A stretch of 64,000 nucleotides of DNA, taken from positions 13,028,120 to 13,092,119 of the forward strand of contig OX375880.1 of NCBI GenBank assembly GCA_947359465.1. Reading direction: 5' to 3'. Below, piece after piece: positions 1-11,017 of the stretch. The DNA comes from Metellina segmentata. Taxonomy: Eukaryota; Arthropoda; Arachnida; Araneae; Tetragnathidae. A model generated the notes under the pieces. It did no database searches, was not told the origin of the DNA, and saw only the letters and a program-made list of their open reading frames with translations. The position numbers were made by a program, and so were the translations under genes. Numbering within the stretch: position 1 is the stretch's first letter; every line of letters starts with the position of its first letter.

Positions 1-215
1 TAAAAATATTAAAAAAAACTATGCAAATTCCTCATTCAATCTTCTGAGCAATCCCATAGGAGATAATCAATTATCACCTGCTGATTCTCTTGTTTTTACT
101 TCAATATTCTTATTAAAAAAGAGTGTGTGTAAGAAATTTTCAACTTGAAATATACAAAATAGATGGAGCACAACTCGATGCTACATGATTGTAATGCTAG
201 CAAACAAAGATATGC

Positions 216-429
216 AATCGTTACCCGGAGTGTTATGAGTTCAAATCCAGCAAAAAAACAGTCTTGTACAAAAGAGGCTGGTGCACGTTAAATCTGACGT
301 GATCTCAAATGTCTTGAAGTTGGAATGATTTGGAAATTCGGACATTGGAGTGTCAGCTCATGTGTTGCCTCGTCATCTGACCGTGGTTCAAAATGACGTG
401 GTGTTGTCCTCCGATCTTTCCCTTAGGGC
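216..429 (+). repeat. SINE1 copy, first part (diverged head and body)
   Basis: Matches the SINE1 body seen many times in the window: GGCTGGTGCACGTTAAAT, GTCAGCTCATGTGTTGCCTCG and the CTTAGGG palindrome region. The head is diverged but keeps a box-B-like stretch. It stops abruptly at CCTTAGGG, where a hAT element begins, and resumes at 1275. Bases 1-215 before it are AT-rich and hold nothing I recognise. Confidence 0.8.
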
Positions 430-1266
430 GGAGGTTCTCAACCTTTTAATAACTGCGTACCACTTGAAATTTTTAGAAATTTTTGGCGTACCACCAGTTT
501 TATATTTTTTTAGAAACAGATATCTAATGTCAGAAAAATGGTCAATGGCTTGTTTTATTTTAATTAAAATACTAAGAAAGCTTCATATTTTATGATTAAT
601 GCACTTGTATTTCGTATTAATGATGTTATAGTAAAGGAAAAAATAAAACGATTATTGAAAATTACAGTTTTATTTTTTACTCACAGGTCTAAAAAGCAAA
701 TAATTTTAAATAATTAGTACAAACTCAGCAAACAAAGATTAACATAATCCAAAAATCAATTTTTAGTGCGAAACTTGTTGTTGTTTGTCTTTTATTAAAA
801 TATAAATAACAGGAGCAATGGAGCTTAACTTCACTCTTAAGTCCTCTTCAACACTTACTCTGTTTCTATATTTATTTTTTGTATACAAAATTTCAGAAAA
901 ACCACTCTCACACAAGTAACTAGTAACAAATGGCATAAGAAATAGCAGAGCTTGTTGGAAGATCAGTGGGTACTCGGTTTTACACCCGATGCAGAAGCTC
1001 ATTAACGATTTCTCTTTAAAACTGTCTTTCATGAAACTATCGTTTGTTAGATCGATAAAACTTTCTTTTAATTTCGACGCATTTGGTGAGGTTCCCGAAA
1101 CAGGATTTCTGATCCAGTCAAATTTAGAATAATCTGCTATCTCTTACTATAACGTAGTTGTGCATACTAAAAAAATCGAACAAACTTTGTAGAATATTTG
1201 GGTCGCTCGTATCATCCTTGCGTGTCACCTGAAACGTTGATGCGTACCACCGGTTGGGAATCAATG
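430..1266 (-). mobile_element. Short hAT transposon inserted in SINE1
   Basis: The element is 837 bp with imperfect 15-bp terminal inverted repeats: left CGGAGGTTCTCAACC, right end complementary to CATTGATTCCCAACC. Both resemble the usual hAT end CAGNGGTTCTCAACC. It is flanked by 8-bp duplications CCTTAGGG (422-429) and CCTAAGGG (1267-1274), one mismatch, as expected for hAT. It interrupts the conserved CCCTTAGGG stretch of a SINE1. It carries only the C-terminal end of a transposase on the minus strand, so it is an internally deleted, non-autonomous copy with both ends kept. Confidence 0.85.
763..1134 (-). pseudogene. hAT transposase, C-terminal dimerisation domain fragment
   Basis: The minus-strand translation runs about 120 residues to a stop at the low-coordinate end. 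It contains DWIRNP, then LPF-like LLFLMPFVTSYLCESGFSEI, KYRNRVSVEEDLRVKLSS and a terminal KQQQVSH. This is the C-terminal part of the hAT dimerisation region typical of ZBED5/SCAND3-type domesticated and transposon proteins: the motif Y-L-C-E-S-G-F-S, then K-x-R-N-R. The BED zinc finger and the catalytic core are missing, so the fragment cannot encode an active transposase. Frame and motif order are intact over this stretch, suggesting modest age. Confidence 0.85.
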
Positions 1267-1274
1267 CCTAAGGG

Positions 1275-1345
1275 GGTTAGTCCCGGACCGTCGTCAATAA
1301 CCTAATGTGTTGCTCTAGCACGACGTTAATTGAAAATTACGAATG
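1275..1345 (+). repeat. SINE1 copy, second part after hAT insertion
   Basis: Continues the copy that stops at 429: GTCCCGGACCGTCGTCAATA then GTGTTGCTCTAGCACGACG, the normal 3' end of SINE1. Confidence 0.8.
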
Positions 1346-1430
1346 ACCATGTGGTTTCGACGCTATTTATCGTGCATCAAGATCCGATAAATTTTATTAA
1401 AGACGAGATATCTTGTCATCAAGATAGTGT

Positions 1431-1575
1431 GGCGGTTTGGAGAGTGTGGTGTCAGCTCAGTTGGCGACTTCGCCATCTGAACGTCGTTCGAAATTACGTG
1501 GTGTTGTCCTCCTATCTTTCACTTCGAGATGAATCCTGGACCGTGGCCAATAGCCCGTCGTGTTGCTCCAGTGCG
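1431..1575 (+). repeat. SINE1 body remnant
   Basis: Diverged body of SINE1 (GTGTCAGCTCAGTTGGCGAC, GTGGTGTTGTCCTCCTATC, CCCGTCGTGTTGCTCCAGTG) without a tRNA-like head. Just upstream (1406-1421) is GACGAGATATCTTGTC, related to the palindrome repeated near 38.1 kb and 39.4-40.4 kb. Confidence 0.75.
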
Positions 1576-2312
1576 ACCCCTCCCCCCTTCTAAGCATCAC
1601 CTGCCTTTAATTTCAAACACCAATAACTCCGAGGAGTGACTAAAGCCAATTCACGCCGCCCTCGCGGAAAATCGAACACGCCAGATCGTTTTTTCGCTCC
1701 CTCCACCCCGACAACCGTGACATCCGCCCCCCCCCCCGACAAAAGAGGCAACTCGCACGTGCAGCGCCCCCTGACGTCACAATCCAACCCCCCCTCGCGT
1801 ATCATTGACCACATTACGTGCTATCATGGAGCGAGACATTACGCCCCCTTCATATCTATTCATAGGGGGCCCCTGTCCCCCCAGAGGGGGTCGAGTTGAG
1901 CGTTTTAATATGTTCCGTGCGCCCCGCTGGGCAGACAAGTGTCCGTGAAAGCGGTCGGCCGCCCGTTTTTAATATAGATGGACTTTGATGGCGATGTTTC
2001 TAGGGATCACGTGATCGAGGGGGAGGGCGTTATTGGATCAACAAGTCGCCTGCCGCAGTGGGGGTGGGGTCTGGGGGTCACGGTCGTAGATAAGCGGTTT
2101 CGGCGCAAATTGATTTCTAGATGTCGACGGAGCCTTTGAAAGGTAGGGGGATTTGTTAATTTATTAAGGGTGCGAGCTCTTGAATATATTTGACCTGTTC
2201 AATATTTGAATTTTGAAACCCAAAGCTCATCCACACCTGTGGAATGGGGCACGGGAACCCAATTGGAAGATAATGGGATTAGCGAGTTCGGAACTCGTTC
2301 CAATTAAAGACT
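1576..2312. other. GC-rich unclassified island
   Basis: Non-repetitive GC-rich sequence with C-runs. No reading frame resembles a known protein. A consensus CRE, TGACGTCA, lies at 1772-1779 next to a CAAT-like sequence. It could be single-copy regulatory DNA or an old decayed element. Confidence 0.35.
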
Positions 2313-2391
2313 GTCGCCGACCAACCGATATAGTGGTTAAGGTATTAGCCTCTTGATCGGAAGGTTCCTGGTTCAAATCCGGGTCCGGGCA
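2313..2391 (+). repeat. SINE1 tRNA-like head (5' part of a split copy)
   Basis: Begins GCCGACCAACCGATATAG and has the A-box-like TATAGTGGTTAAGG and the B box GGTTCAAATCC, the internal RNA polymerase III promoter of a tRNA-derived SINE. It is cut after GTCCGGGCA by the Mutator-like element and resumes at 5615. Confidence 0.9.
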
Positions 2392-2475
2392 GCGTATTTA
2401 GAAACCCTGGTGCTTGCAGCACAAAACGGAAATACGTCATTACATAGATGCGCAGACGCGTCCGCGCACGCAAAC
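2392..2475 (+). repeat. Left 84-bp terminal inverted repeat
   Basis: Pairs with 5531-5614 in inverted orientation. Shared blocks include GGAAATACGTCAT and CATAGATGCGCAGACGCG. Differences are scattered substitutions and single-base indels. Confidence 0.9.
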
Positions 2476-2689
2476 ACAGCGAGCCTAAACAGTAAACACG
2501 ACCCTCGCTCGTATTGATATTGAGATATGTGTAATGGCCGTTTTATCTAACAATTAATAATTGTTGGGTTTACATTTCTTTTAGCAAATGAAAAATGTAT
2601 TAAATAAAGCCATAATGGTGAACAACTGTGTGTGTAGCATAACTCCATATAAACAAACACGTGTATCTGAAATTTGAAGAGAGAAGTTG

Positions 2690-5486
2690 GGTTACACATG
2701 TACACACAACTTTTTTCATAAATCTTACTTCTTGTTTACTTGGGCATTAAAAAGTATGAATAAATTATTCGTTTCTCTTTTTCACACAAAAAAAAAAAAA
2801 AAAAAAAAAACATTTTCAGTTGGAATTAACTTAAAGATGAGTGTGAAGAAGTTCAGGGCGAGTTCTGTCGACAAAGTACTATAATAGAGCCAAAATGTTT
2901 AAAATCACTTATTTCTTTTTACTTTTGGCAGTAAAAAGTTAGTATTATTTATTGCTTTCACTTTTTCACCAAGAAAAACATTAATAATTCTAATTTACTA
3001 AAAGATGAATGAAAAGTCCACGGTGAAATACATGGAAAAAGCTGCACACACATTTTCACACATCTTTTAAAAAAATGCTTACTTCTTTTTAATTTTGATA
3101 TTAAGAAGTTCGAATTAATTATTACTTTCACTTTTTCACCAAGAAAAACCATTAGTAATTCAAATTTACTAAAAGAGGAGTGGGAAAAGTTCACGGTGAA
3201 ACCCTTTCACAAAGCTGCATACTCATTTTCACACACAACTTCTCTAAAAATGCTTACTTCTTTTTACTTTTGGGATGGAAAAGTTTGTTTTTATTAATAG
3301 TTTCACTTTTTTACAAAGAAAAAACATTAACACTTGAATTTCACTAAAGGATGAGTGTCAAAATGTTCATGGTGAGCTAGATCAACAAAGTACTTTCAGA
3401 GCCAATTAAAAAAAAAGCTTCATTCATGTTTTTTTTAGCAGTTATAAATTTGTATCTGTGTTTACTTTGAATTATGTACCAAGAAATAAGTTTAATTTTA
3501 GGAAATAACCAAAAGTTGCATGAAAAAACTACACAGTGAACTGCTTCGACAAAGTTGAACTTGCTTGCTTGGATAGGTTGTCTTTTTAAAAAATGCTTAC
3601 TTCTTTTTAATTTTGATATTAAGAAGTTCGAATTAATTATTACTTTCACTTTTTCACCAAGAAACACCATTAGTAATTCAAATTTACTAAAAGAGGAGTG
3701 GGAAAAGTTCACGGTGAAACCCTTTCACAAAGCTGCATACTCATTTTCACACACAACTTCTCTAAAAATGCTTACTTCTTTTTACTTTTGGGATGGAAAA
3801 GTTTGTTTTTATTAATAGTTTCACCTTTTTACAAAGAAAAAACATTAACACTTGAATTTCACTAAAGGATGAGTGTCAAAATGTTCATGGTGAGCTAGAT
3901 CAACAAAGTACTTTCAGAGCCAATTAAAAAAAAAAGCTTCATTCATGTTTTTTTTAGCAGTTATAAATTTGTATCTGTGTTTACTTTGAATTATGTACCA
4001 AGAAATAAGTTTAATTGTAGGAAATAACCAAAAGTTGCATGAAAAAACTACACAGTGAACTGCTTCGACAAAGTTCAACAGACACATTCATACCCCAAAT
4101 TTTTATAAATGTTTTTATCCATAATATTTTTGCATCAGTAAGTCTCTTTTATTGTATACTTTGTTTTATATACCTTGGAAATAGTTTATTAATTAGAATT
4201 AACACAAAGGTTCATGTAAACATCTCAAAATGAGCTGTCTTCATTATGTTAACACAGCATGTTAGAAAGACACACAAAATATTCAAAAAGTGCCAATTTC
4301 TTGATTTCTTTTGCTTGGATAGGTTGCAAATGATAAATACTTTCTGTTTTTCACAAACAAAACTGTTAGAAAGTTGGAATTATGTAAAAAGTACATGAAA
4401 CAAGTTCACGGTGAAATGCATCGACAAAGCTGAACACACACATTAAGACCTAGTATTTTTATTAATTGCTTTTTCCAATATATTTTTGCATCAATAAGTT
4501 GATTTTATTATGTTCTTTCTTTTCTATATATTTTGTAAATAGTTTATTACATAGAATTAGTATAAAGTTTTAAGGTAACATGTCAAAAGCAGGCGACTTC
4601 ATAATGTTATATAACACATCCAATTTAAAATACACACAAAACCTCTAAAAATGACTACTTTCCTCATTCCTTTAATATTTATACTTTGCAATTATCGAAT
4701 AGTTTGTGTTTTTGATCAAGAAAAACATTTAATGTTTTGAATTATTAAAAAAGTGCATGAAACAAGTTCACGGTGAAATGCTTCGACAAAGATGCACAGA
4801 CACTTTCACACCCAGAATTTTTATTTATTGTTTTTTACCCAATTTTTTGCATGAATAACTTGGTTTTATTATGTTCTTTGTTTTCTATGTATTGGAAAGA
4901 GATTATTAATATAATTAAATGAAAATTTCATGGAAACATGTCAAAATCACCTGCCTTGACAATGGTAACAGAGCATATTAGAATCAAACACAAAACTCTA
5001 AAAAGTGATCATTTCTTGATTCCCTTTGGATTGACAGGTTGGAAATCATAAATGCTTTCACTTTTTCACCCAGAAAACATTTTATAAAGTTAGAATTAAT
5101 TAAAAAGTACTTGAAACAAGTACTCAGTGTAAATGCATTGATGAAGGTGAACACACTTATGAGACCCAGAACTTTTATTTTTTGTTTTTTTCCAAAATTT
5201 TTTGGCTTTAATAACTTTCTTTTATTGTGTTCTTTCTTTTGTATAACTTGGAGTTTATTACAAAGAATTAAATGAAAGTCACATGAAAGCATATCAAAAT
5301 CATCTGCCTGAATAATGTTGACACGGCAGTGTAAGTAAACACAAAACCCCTATAAAATGGTAATTTCTTTAACATGTGTGCATGGACATGTTGCAATTGT
5401 TAAGTAGATTGTATTTTTCACCAAGAAAAGATTCTGATAGTTGGAATTAAATAAAAAGTACACGAGACCAGTTCACGGTGAAATGA
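2690..5486. repeat. AT-rich satellite, ~180-bp monomers
   Basis: About 15-16 monomers share CTTTTTCACCAAGAAAAAC, AAAATGCTTACTTCTTTTT and TTCACGGTGAAA. The monomer spacing is about 165-190 bp. Bases 3070-3530 are repeated almost exactly at 3590-4050, a three-monomer higher-order unit of about 520 bp. From about 4050 the pattern changes to a dimeric unit of about 355 bp. No open frame is conserved between monomers. The array lies wholly inside the Mutator-like element. Confidence 0.85.
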
Positions 5487-5530
5487 GTAAATGACTCGTC
5501 AACGGCGTGGCGTCGTATGCCGGAACGCGG

Positions 5531-5614
5531 GTTTGCTTACGCGGGCGCGTCTGCGCATCTATGTATATGACGTATTTCCGTTTGTGCTGGAAGCGCCAGT
5601 GTTTCTAAATACGC
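5531..5614 (-). repeat. Right 84-bp terminal inverted repeat
   Basis: Inverted partner of 2392-2475, ending GTTTCTAAATACGC directly before the second GTCCGGGCA duplication. Confidence 0.9.
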
Positions 5615-5885
5615 GTCCGGGCATGGATGTTTGTAAGCGTATGGTGAAGAGGCGGCTGGTGCAACTTAAATCTGTCGTGGCCGAAAGTCCTCACGTTGGG
5701 TTGGTGTGGAAGTTTGGAGAGTGGGGTGCCAGCTTAGATGTTACTTCGTCATCTGACCGTGGTTAAAAATTACGAAGTGTTGTCCTCGGATGTTTTCCAT
5801 AAGGGACTGATCCCGGACCGTCGTCAATAGCCGATTGTGTTGCTCTAGTACGACCTTAACTAAAATTACCATTACCCTCTTCCAA
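5615..5885 (+). repeat. SINE1 body (3' part of the split copy)
   Basis: Starts with the second GTCCGGGCA, then TGGATGTTTGTAAGCG, the body and the ATTACCATTACC tail. With 2313-2391 it makes one complete SINE1. Confidence 0.9.
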
Positions 5886-6443
5886 TGGAGAATCTTTAAG
5901 TAATGGATAAAAATAAACAAGGAAAGTTTTACCTCCATATAAGAAGTAAATACACACAGGGTAAGATCTAGGAATAGAACCTGCACCTCGTACAACTCGC
6001 AGTTTTGCAGCGCAGTGTTCAAACCCACTGAACTAAGCACAGTGAAACTTTGATAAACCATCACTTTTTAAACGTCAGTTTTGTTAAGTGTTAGTCAGTT
6101 ATTAATAGTCAATTCATTAAATATGAAAAGTTATTAGTTGGTACACACAGAAAATGAAAGACTATTTTAATATTTGAATATGTATATACGTCTAGAGCTT
6201 AAGTTCATGTAACACTACGAACTATACTGTACTTAATGTAAATTGTATATTGTTTGTTTCTGTAAAATAAAATACATGCATGTACAGTATATTTCTTGTT
6301 CATAAACGTATATTTTTGATCATTCGTTCATAAGCGGTGTAGGAGGGTGAGTTGTTTATGGTTTTTCTGTAAACGTTTATTCGATTAACCGACCCTGACG
6401 GTTATTTAGCTATTTAAAAGACAAAAAAGGTAGGTAGATATTT
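5886..6443. other. Unclassified AT-rich stretch
   Basis: No coding, RNA or repeat signature that I can support. Confidence 0.3.
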
Positions 6444-6670
6444 GAATTATCGTCGTACTGAAGCAACATAACGGGCTATTGAAGACGGTTCGGGATCAAT
6501 TCCAACGGGAAAGGTTCCGATGACAGTACCACGTTAATTTTGAGACACGGCAAGAAAAAGAGGTTTGTGACTGGCCTGAATAAACTTTACACTCCGAGCT
6601 CAATGCAGGATTTCAAACCGCCATGACGAGGTCAACACCTAAGCTGGCACCCCACTCTCCAAACTGACGA
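6444..6670 (-). repeat. SINE1 remnant, rearranged
   Basis: ACGGGCTATTGAAGACGG at the left and AAGCTGGCACCCCACTCTCC at the right are minus-strand SINE1 body. About 80 unrelated bases (6545-6625) separate them. Confidence 0.65.
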
Positions 6671-6847
6671 CTAACCGACCCTGATGGCTAATCGAAGTTT
6701 CACTGCGATACAATATGACAGTCAAAAACATTTTCAGGATTTGTTAACTCAATTCTGTATAAAACTTGGGGGAAAGAATGGAGCTTTTCCCAAATCACAT
6801 ACATCAAAAAGGAAACATTAAAATAGGTTCGACAAAACTACAATTAA

Positions 6848-7712
6848 GGTATCCGGATACCGTACGAAACTATTTTTTAAAATGTGGTATCGAAACATTT
6901 TAATGATATTTTTATGTTTAGTGATATTAAGCAATAGCATTGGGCTATAAATATTTAAAATAGGTATTAATAATTTTTGTACAAATGATTATGTATGAAA
7001 TTTTAAATTTGTCAAAAATTTCAAATGTGCTACATGAAAATGTATTCAACCCATTTGAAAAAAGATGCTACCTAACTAAACAACGTACATTTTTCTAGGG
7101 AATGAACTAGAATCAAAAGTAATTTTAAATAAACAGAAATTTTTCCAGCGATCACAAAATGAATACAAGATTTTTGATAGTTTTTCATTCATATTTCTTA
7201 AATAAATGGCCATAATTTAAACTCAGCATAATTAATATAGTTCATTCTTTAGACATTAAAAAGAACAAGTTCGCACAATTTAACGAGAATCCATCCAAAA
7301 CTTTTTGTGTTATAGCATTTGAAGTGAGGAAATAATGCATAAATATTAATTTAGAGTAAAAATAGTTTGAAGTGTATCGTTTCCTCTCTCTTGCTTCTAC
7401 TGTTTGTGTAGACAGTTTAGTTCTTCATTTCTCTTTAAAAATGTTTACACTATTTCCAAAAGAGAAACCATTTAAACATTTGAGAAACATTTCTAGAATT
7501 ATATTTGCAGGGAAACAGTAATTTTTAAATTTAAATTTTGACAGGTTTTTGGTCTTTTAACGGCCATTGTTGAAATATTAATATCTCTGCAACTAATTAA
7601 TTTAGAGAAAAAAAATATTTTGGAAAGTTAAATAAATACTCTATCAAATAAGATCAAAAACTTCTTTTGGAATTTTTGGTCAAATATGGCATTTTTAACG
7701 TGTTCGGATACC
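6848..7712. mobile_element. TTAA-flanked nonautonomous element R, copy 1
   Basis: Starts GGTATCCG after TTAA (6844-6847) and ends CGGATACC before TTAA (7713-7716). TTAA duplications suggest the piggyBac superfamily. The 865-bp AT-rich interior has no transposase. A second copy, truncated at its 5' end, lies at 50047-51739 and shares stretches such as TTCAAATGTGCTACATGAA. Confidence 0.65.
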
Positions 7713-7716
7713 TTAA

Positions 7717-8297
7717 AAGTCCGTTAAAAGTCCTGGGGCGTTCGTCACTGTCACATTTCCTTCCGTCTGAACCGTTGACAAGAAGACGTTGAAATCTCAG
7801 TCAAGAACTCTTTGGTGTCGTATTTATTACGACGTCTTTGCCACCTGCCGCCTCGGAAAAAGTCGCGAGAAATGTGCGGAATTCTCCGGAAAGTGTCGGA
7901 ATATTCATTTCCCTCGATATCAGAGATTCTGTCTCGCTTGGCACATTCTCCGCGTGCCTCCCAGCGCTCCCGCCGACTCGAGACGCATTTTTGCCGCAGT
8001 TCCGCCGCACGCTGCCGACGCTAAACGAGGCCCGTTTTTTAAGTCTCACTTTCGGGAAAGACGATGAAATGCGTTTGATTCCGCCGTGGTGGATGACTGC
8101 TCTGGAATTTGCAGATTGCCGTGAGTAGTGGAGCAGTGGGACAGGATTTCATTCCACCCCCTCCCCCCTCACCCCGCAAGAATGGAAATTGAATTTTCGT
8201 GGGAATAAGGATCAATATTTTAAACTTCCGATTCTGTTAATACTTTTTCAAAGTTCTGCTGCAGGTCTTTCATTTTGCATTTGCTTTACAAGTTTAT
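7717..8297. other. GC-rich unclassified island
   Basis: CpG-bearing, apparently single-copy sequence with overlapping open frames in several phases and both strands, typical of GC-rich DNA rather than a gene. A GTGAGT splice-donor-like sequence is at about 8120. I recognise no protein. Confidence 0.3.
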
Positions 8298-8624
8298 GCC
8301 GACCAACCGGTATAGTGGTTAAGTTGTTAGCCTCTAGATCAGAAGGTTCCCGGTTCGAATCCGGGTCCGGGCATGGATGTTTGTAAGCGTATGGTGTAGA
8401 AGCGGCTGATGCACCTTAAATCGATCGTGGCCGAAAGTCCTCACGTTGGGTTGACGTGGAAGTTTGGAGAGTGGGGTGCCAGCTCAGGTGTTATTTCGTC
8501 ATCTGACCGTGGTTCCAAATTACGAAGTGTTGTCCTCGGATCTTTCCCTTAGGGGATGGATCACGGACAGTCGTCAATAGCCCGTTGTGTTGCTATAGTA
8601 TGACGTTAACTAAAATTACCATTA
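8298..8624 (+). repeat. Full-length SINE1 with 14-bp target duplication
   Basis: Complete 327-bp copy: head GCCGACCAACCGGTATAGTG, B box GGTTCGAATCC, body and ATTACC tail. Flanked by CTTTACAAGTTTAT at 8284-8297 and 8625-8638. This defines the element's true ends and shows insertion by target-primed reverse transcription. Confidence 0.95.
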
Positions 8625-8638
8625 CTTTACAAGTTTAT

Positions 8639-9608
8639 ACGTCTAAATAAGAACGTATAAAAATCTGTGCAAATTTTAACATAGCATTAAATTTTAGCGC
8701 ACCAGTTTGCAAAATAAAGCCGCGTATGGTCTGCAGGCCTGCTAAAAGTATTTGGAGGGCCGTATCTAAACCGTGGGAGGAGACCGGTGCAGTCCTATAT
8801 ATGTAATACTAAAATGGGCAAATTTTAAGGAACATTTTTTCAGAATCTTTTATGTGCATTGATTGGAATATTTTTGTGCAGGTTATGAAGGGGGCACTTT
8901 TAGACACTTTAATCACATAGATTTTTAAAAAATTTAAATTTTAATTTTGTTTTCTCTAATTTCTATTTTTTTAACTGACCAATTTTAATCCTTTTTAACA
9001 GTCAAAATAACTTTTTAGAGCAGATAGAAAAAATTGCCTGCGTTCAAATATGTTATAGTGTATGTTACACACTTGTAAACCAATTTTTTTATATTTGTTT
9101 GAATAGATTTTGAAAAATTGTGAGATAAAAAGATTGCTGTATGTGCTAAGATGATGTATCTTATTTTGTAACAAATTTTTGGAAACATAATCATGGATCT
9201 CATGCTTTCACATTTGGTAGAGAATGATTTATTTAACCACTTGTTACGGTTAAGAAGTAATATTACTTACGCATGTTTCAAATTTGTAAGCGCTTAATTT
9301 TTGGTTAGATATTTGAAAACAGTAAATCGATAGTTTTAGACTCAACCAGATCCTTTCCTTTGAAAATCGTACGGGTGTCAACTTTCCAGATCTAGGTTGG
9401 TCAGTTGGTAGTCAAATTTACGGAACACTGGTATAACACAACGGACTATTAGACCTCTGGATGAGTCATGACGAGGAAGATACGAGGACAACACTGCGTC
9501 ATTTTTAATCACGATCGTAAGAGGTTTCTCGAGATTTCAATTTTGGGAATTGATAAATCGAGTACAGATGACGATTGAAAATAGATAGAAATCTGCATTT
9601 TATTACAT
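8639..9608. other. Unclassified AT-rich stretch
   Basis: Mostly AT-rich sequence without conserved frames. CCGCGTATGGTCTGCAGGCC near 8720 resembles hAT subterminal sequence, but I could not find matching ends. Confidence 0.3.
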
Positions 9609-10494
9609 ACTAGCCACTGCGAGGCTAGCCCGGCGTTAGCAAACCAACACCACAGGCAACGCCGTGATGTAAGGTATTAAACTGGTGTAATCAGCAGATT
9701 TCAAATCCGGTGAAGAAATAATTCAATTTAAAAATTATTTATTAAAAGAAAATCATATTTTTAGGTATCAATCTAAAGTGAAATTTTTCGCAGATTTTAA
9801 ATCCATTGAAATTTTTAATCTATATTTACCTATTCCGATTTTACGAAAAAAAGCTTAACAATCCCAATCAATAGGTTTTTTTCTTGCTCTCATTCGCGGA
9901 AATGGGACAGGAAATGTACTCTGTTTTTTTTTTTTTTAAAGCGAACGGCACGAAATGAATTTGTTTATTTTTGGAAAGGGAAAGTTACCGTAAAGTCACA
10001 ATCTCGTGCGAAAATATAAAAGATATATTCAATTTAAGTTATTTATGTAGCAAAAATCATATTTTTAGGTATGGATCTAATGTGAAATGTTCCGCAGATT
10101 TCAAATACGCTGAAATGTTTACTATATCTTTAACGGTCTAGGAGATAGAAAAGGAAATTATTGACTCCAGTTAAGAGATTGTTTATTTTTATCGTCTGGC
10201 TGAAAAATTATTCCTCCCATCAAAATCAAAACGGAAATGAAAGCAATAAATTAAGAATATGTGATCTCTTCTATGTTGTAGCATTCAATAATGATTAAAT
10301 TTCATTAAATTTATTTAAAAATCTTCTAGATTGAATTTTAAAATTCGCCGCTATGAAAAAATTGCAAAATTTCAGACTACTTGTGTGCTAAATCTCAATG
10401 CTGTAAGTGCCACAGAATCGTCAGGATTTTGCGGCCACGAAAACAAACAAACAGACAAACACTTCCTCTTATAATAGTAGAGACTATGAATTCC
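9609..10494 (-). mobile_element. Helitron-like or other degraded element (candidate)
   Basis: On the minus strand the unit starts near TCTCTACTATTATAAGAGG followed by TTTGTTTGTTT repeats. It ends with GGGCTAGCC-TCGCAGT-GGCTAGT, a short hairpin near a CTAG-type terminus. This layout recalls nonautonomous Helitrons and some RTE tails. The interior has two diverged copies of a segment around ATCATATTTTTAGGTAT (about 9699-9800 and 10015-10115). No Rep/helicase or RT coding is visible. Confidence 0.35.
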
Positions 10495-11017
10495 CATTTG
10501 GTTTGTGATTCGTAGACTATTGGAAAACAGCCACGTCGGTGTTGCACAAGTTCAGCAGTCAGGCAAAACGTAACACTCCATCTGCTGGAAGGGAACACTC
10601 ATCCGCTTTCCGAGGTCAGTGTAAAGTTGACTTTCTTACCCTAATCACGTCCTGGCTAAGAAGCAATATTTACAGATGCGTTGAAAAATGAGATCCTTTT
10701 AAGCATTCATGCACATCGCGTTAACCCTTAACTGCTGTGTCACAAACCGTCTCGTAAATAGTGTGGAGGGGTCTCTCAGACCTCGCTCACTAAAGTGCGT
10801 ATAAAGTTGATTCATATAATATATTAACTAAAGATTCTCTTTAAGTAATTATTATTTACACATTTTAAATTGATATAAAACAATGGTACAATTTCTAGAT
10901 ATACCTTAAAGGCATTTTATCTCATGAAATAAGATTGAACCTTATTATTGTATGTATGCCACGCAGAAAAAACATTTGGCAGACATTTAAATCGTGTAAA
11001 AAATCGAATATAGTAAT
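10495..11017. other. Unclassified stretch with a possible TTAA-CCC element end
   Basis: TTAACCCTTAACTGCTGTG at 10721 resembles a piggyBac-type end. No partner end was found, so it is not called as an element. Confidence 0.25.

Larger units (their letters stand above)
2392..5614. mobile_element. Mutator-like element with a satellite cargo
   Basis: The 3,223-bp element starts GCGTATTTAGAAAC and ends with the exact complement GTTTCTAAATACGC. Its terminal inverted repeats are about 84 bp (2392-2475 and 5531-5614) and roughly 90% identical. The flanking GTCCGGGCA is present at both 2383-2391 and 5615-5623, while uninterrupted SINE1 copies have it once, so it is a true 9-bp target duplication. A 9-bp duplication plus long inverted ends is the hallmark of Mutator/foldback elements. 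No transposase is visible; almost all of the interior is a tandem satellite. Class assignment rests on ends and duplication only. Confidence 0.8.

Noticed and set aside
2779..2810. Poly-A run as a retrogene tail
   Set aside because: It lies inside the satellite array in the Mutator-like element with no upstream coding sequence or duplication.
8298..8375. tRNA-like sequences with A and B boxes (also at 37480, 38391, 54737 and others)
   Set aside because: Each is the head of a SINE with body, tail and target duplication. The cloverleaf is not complete and copies recur, so no functional tRNA gene is called.
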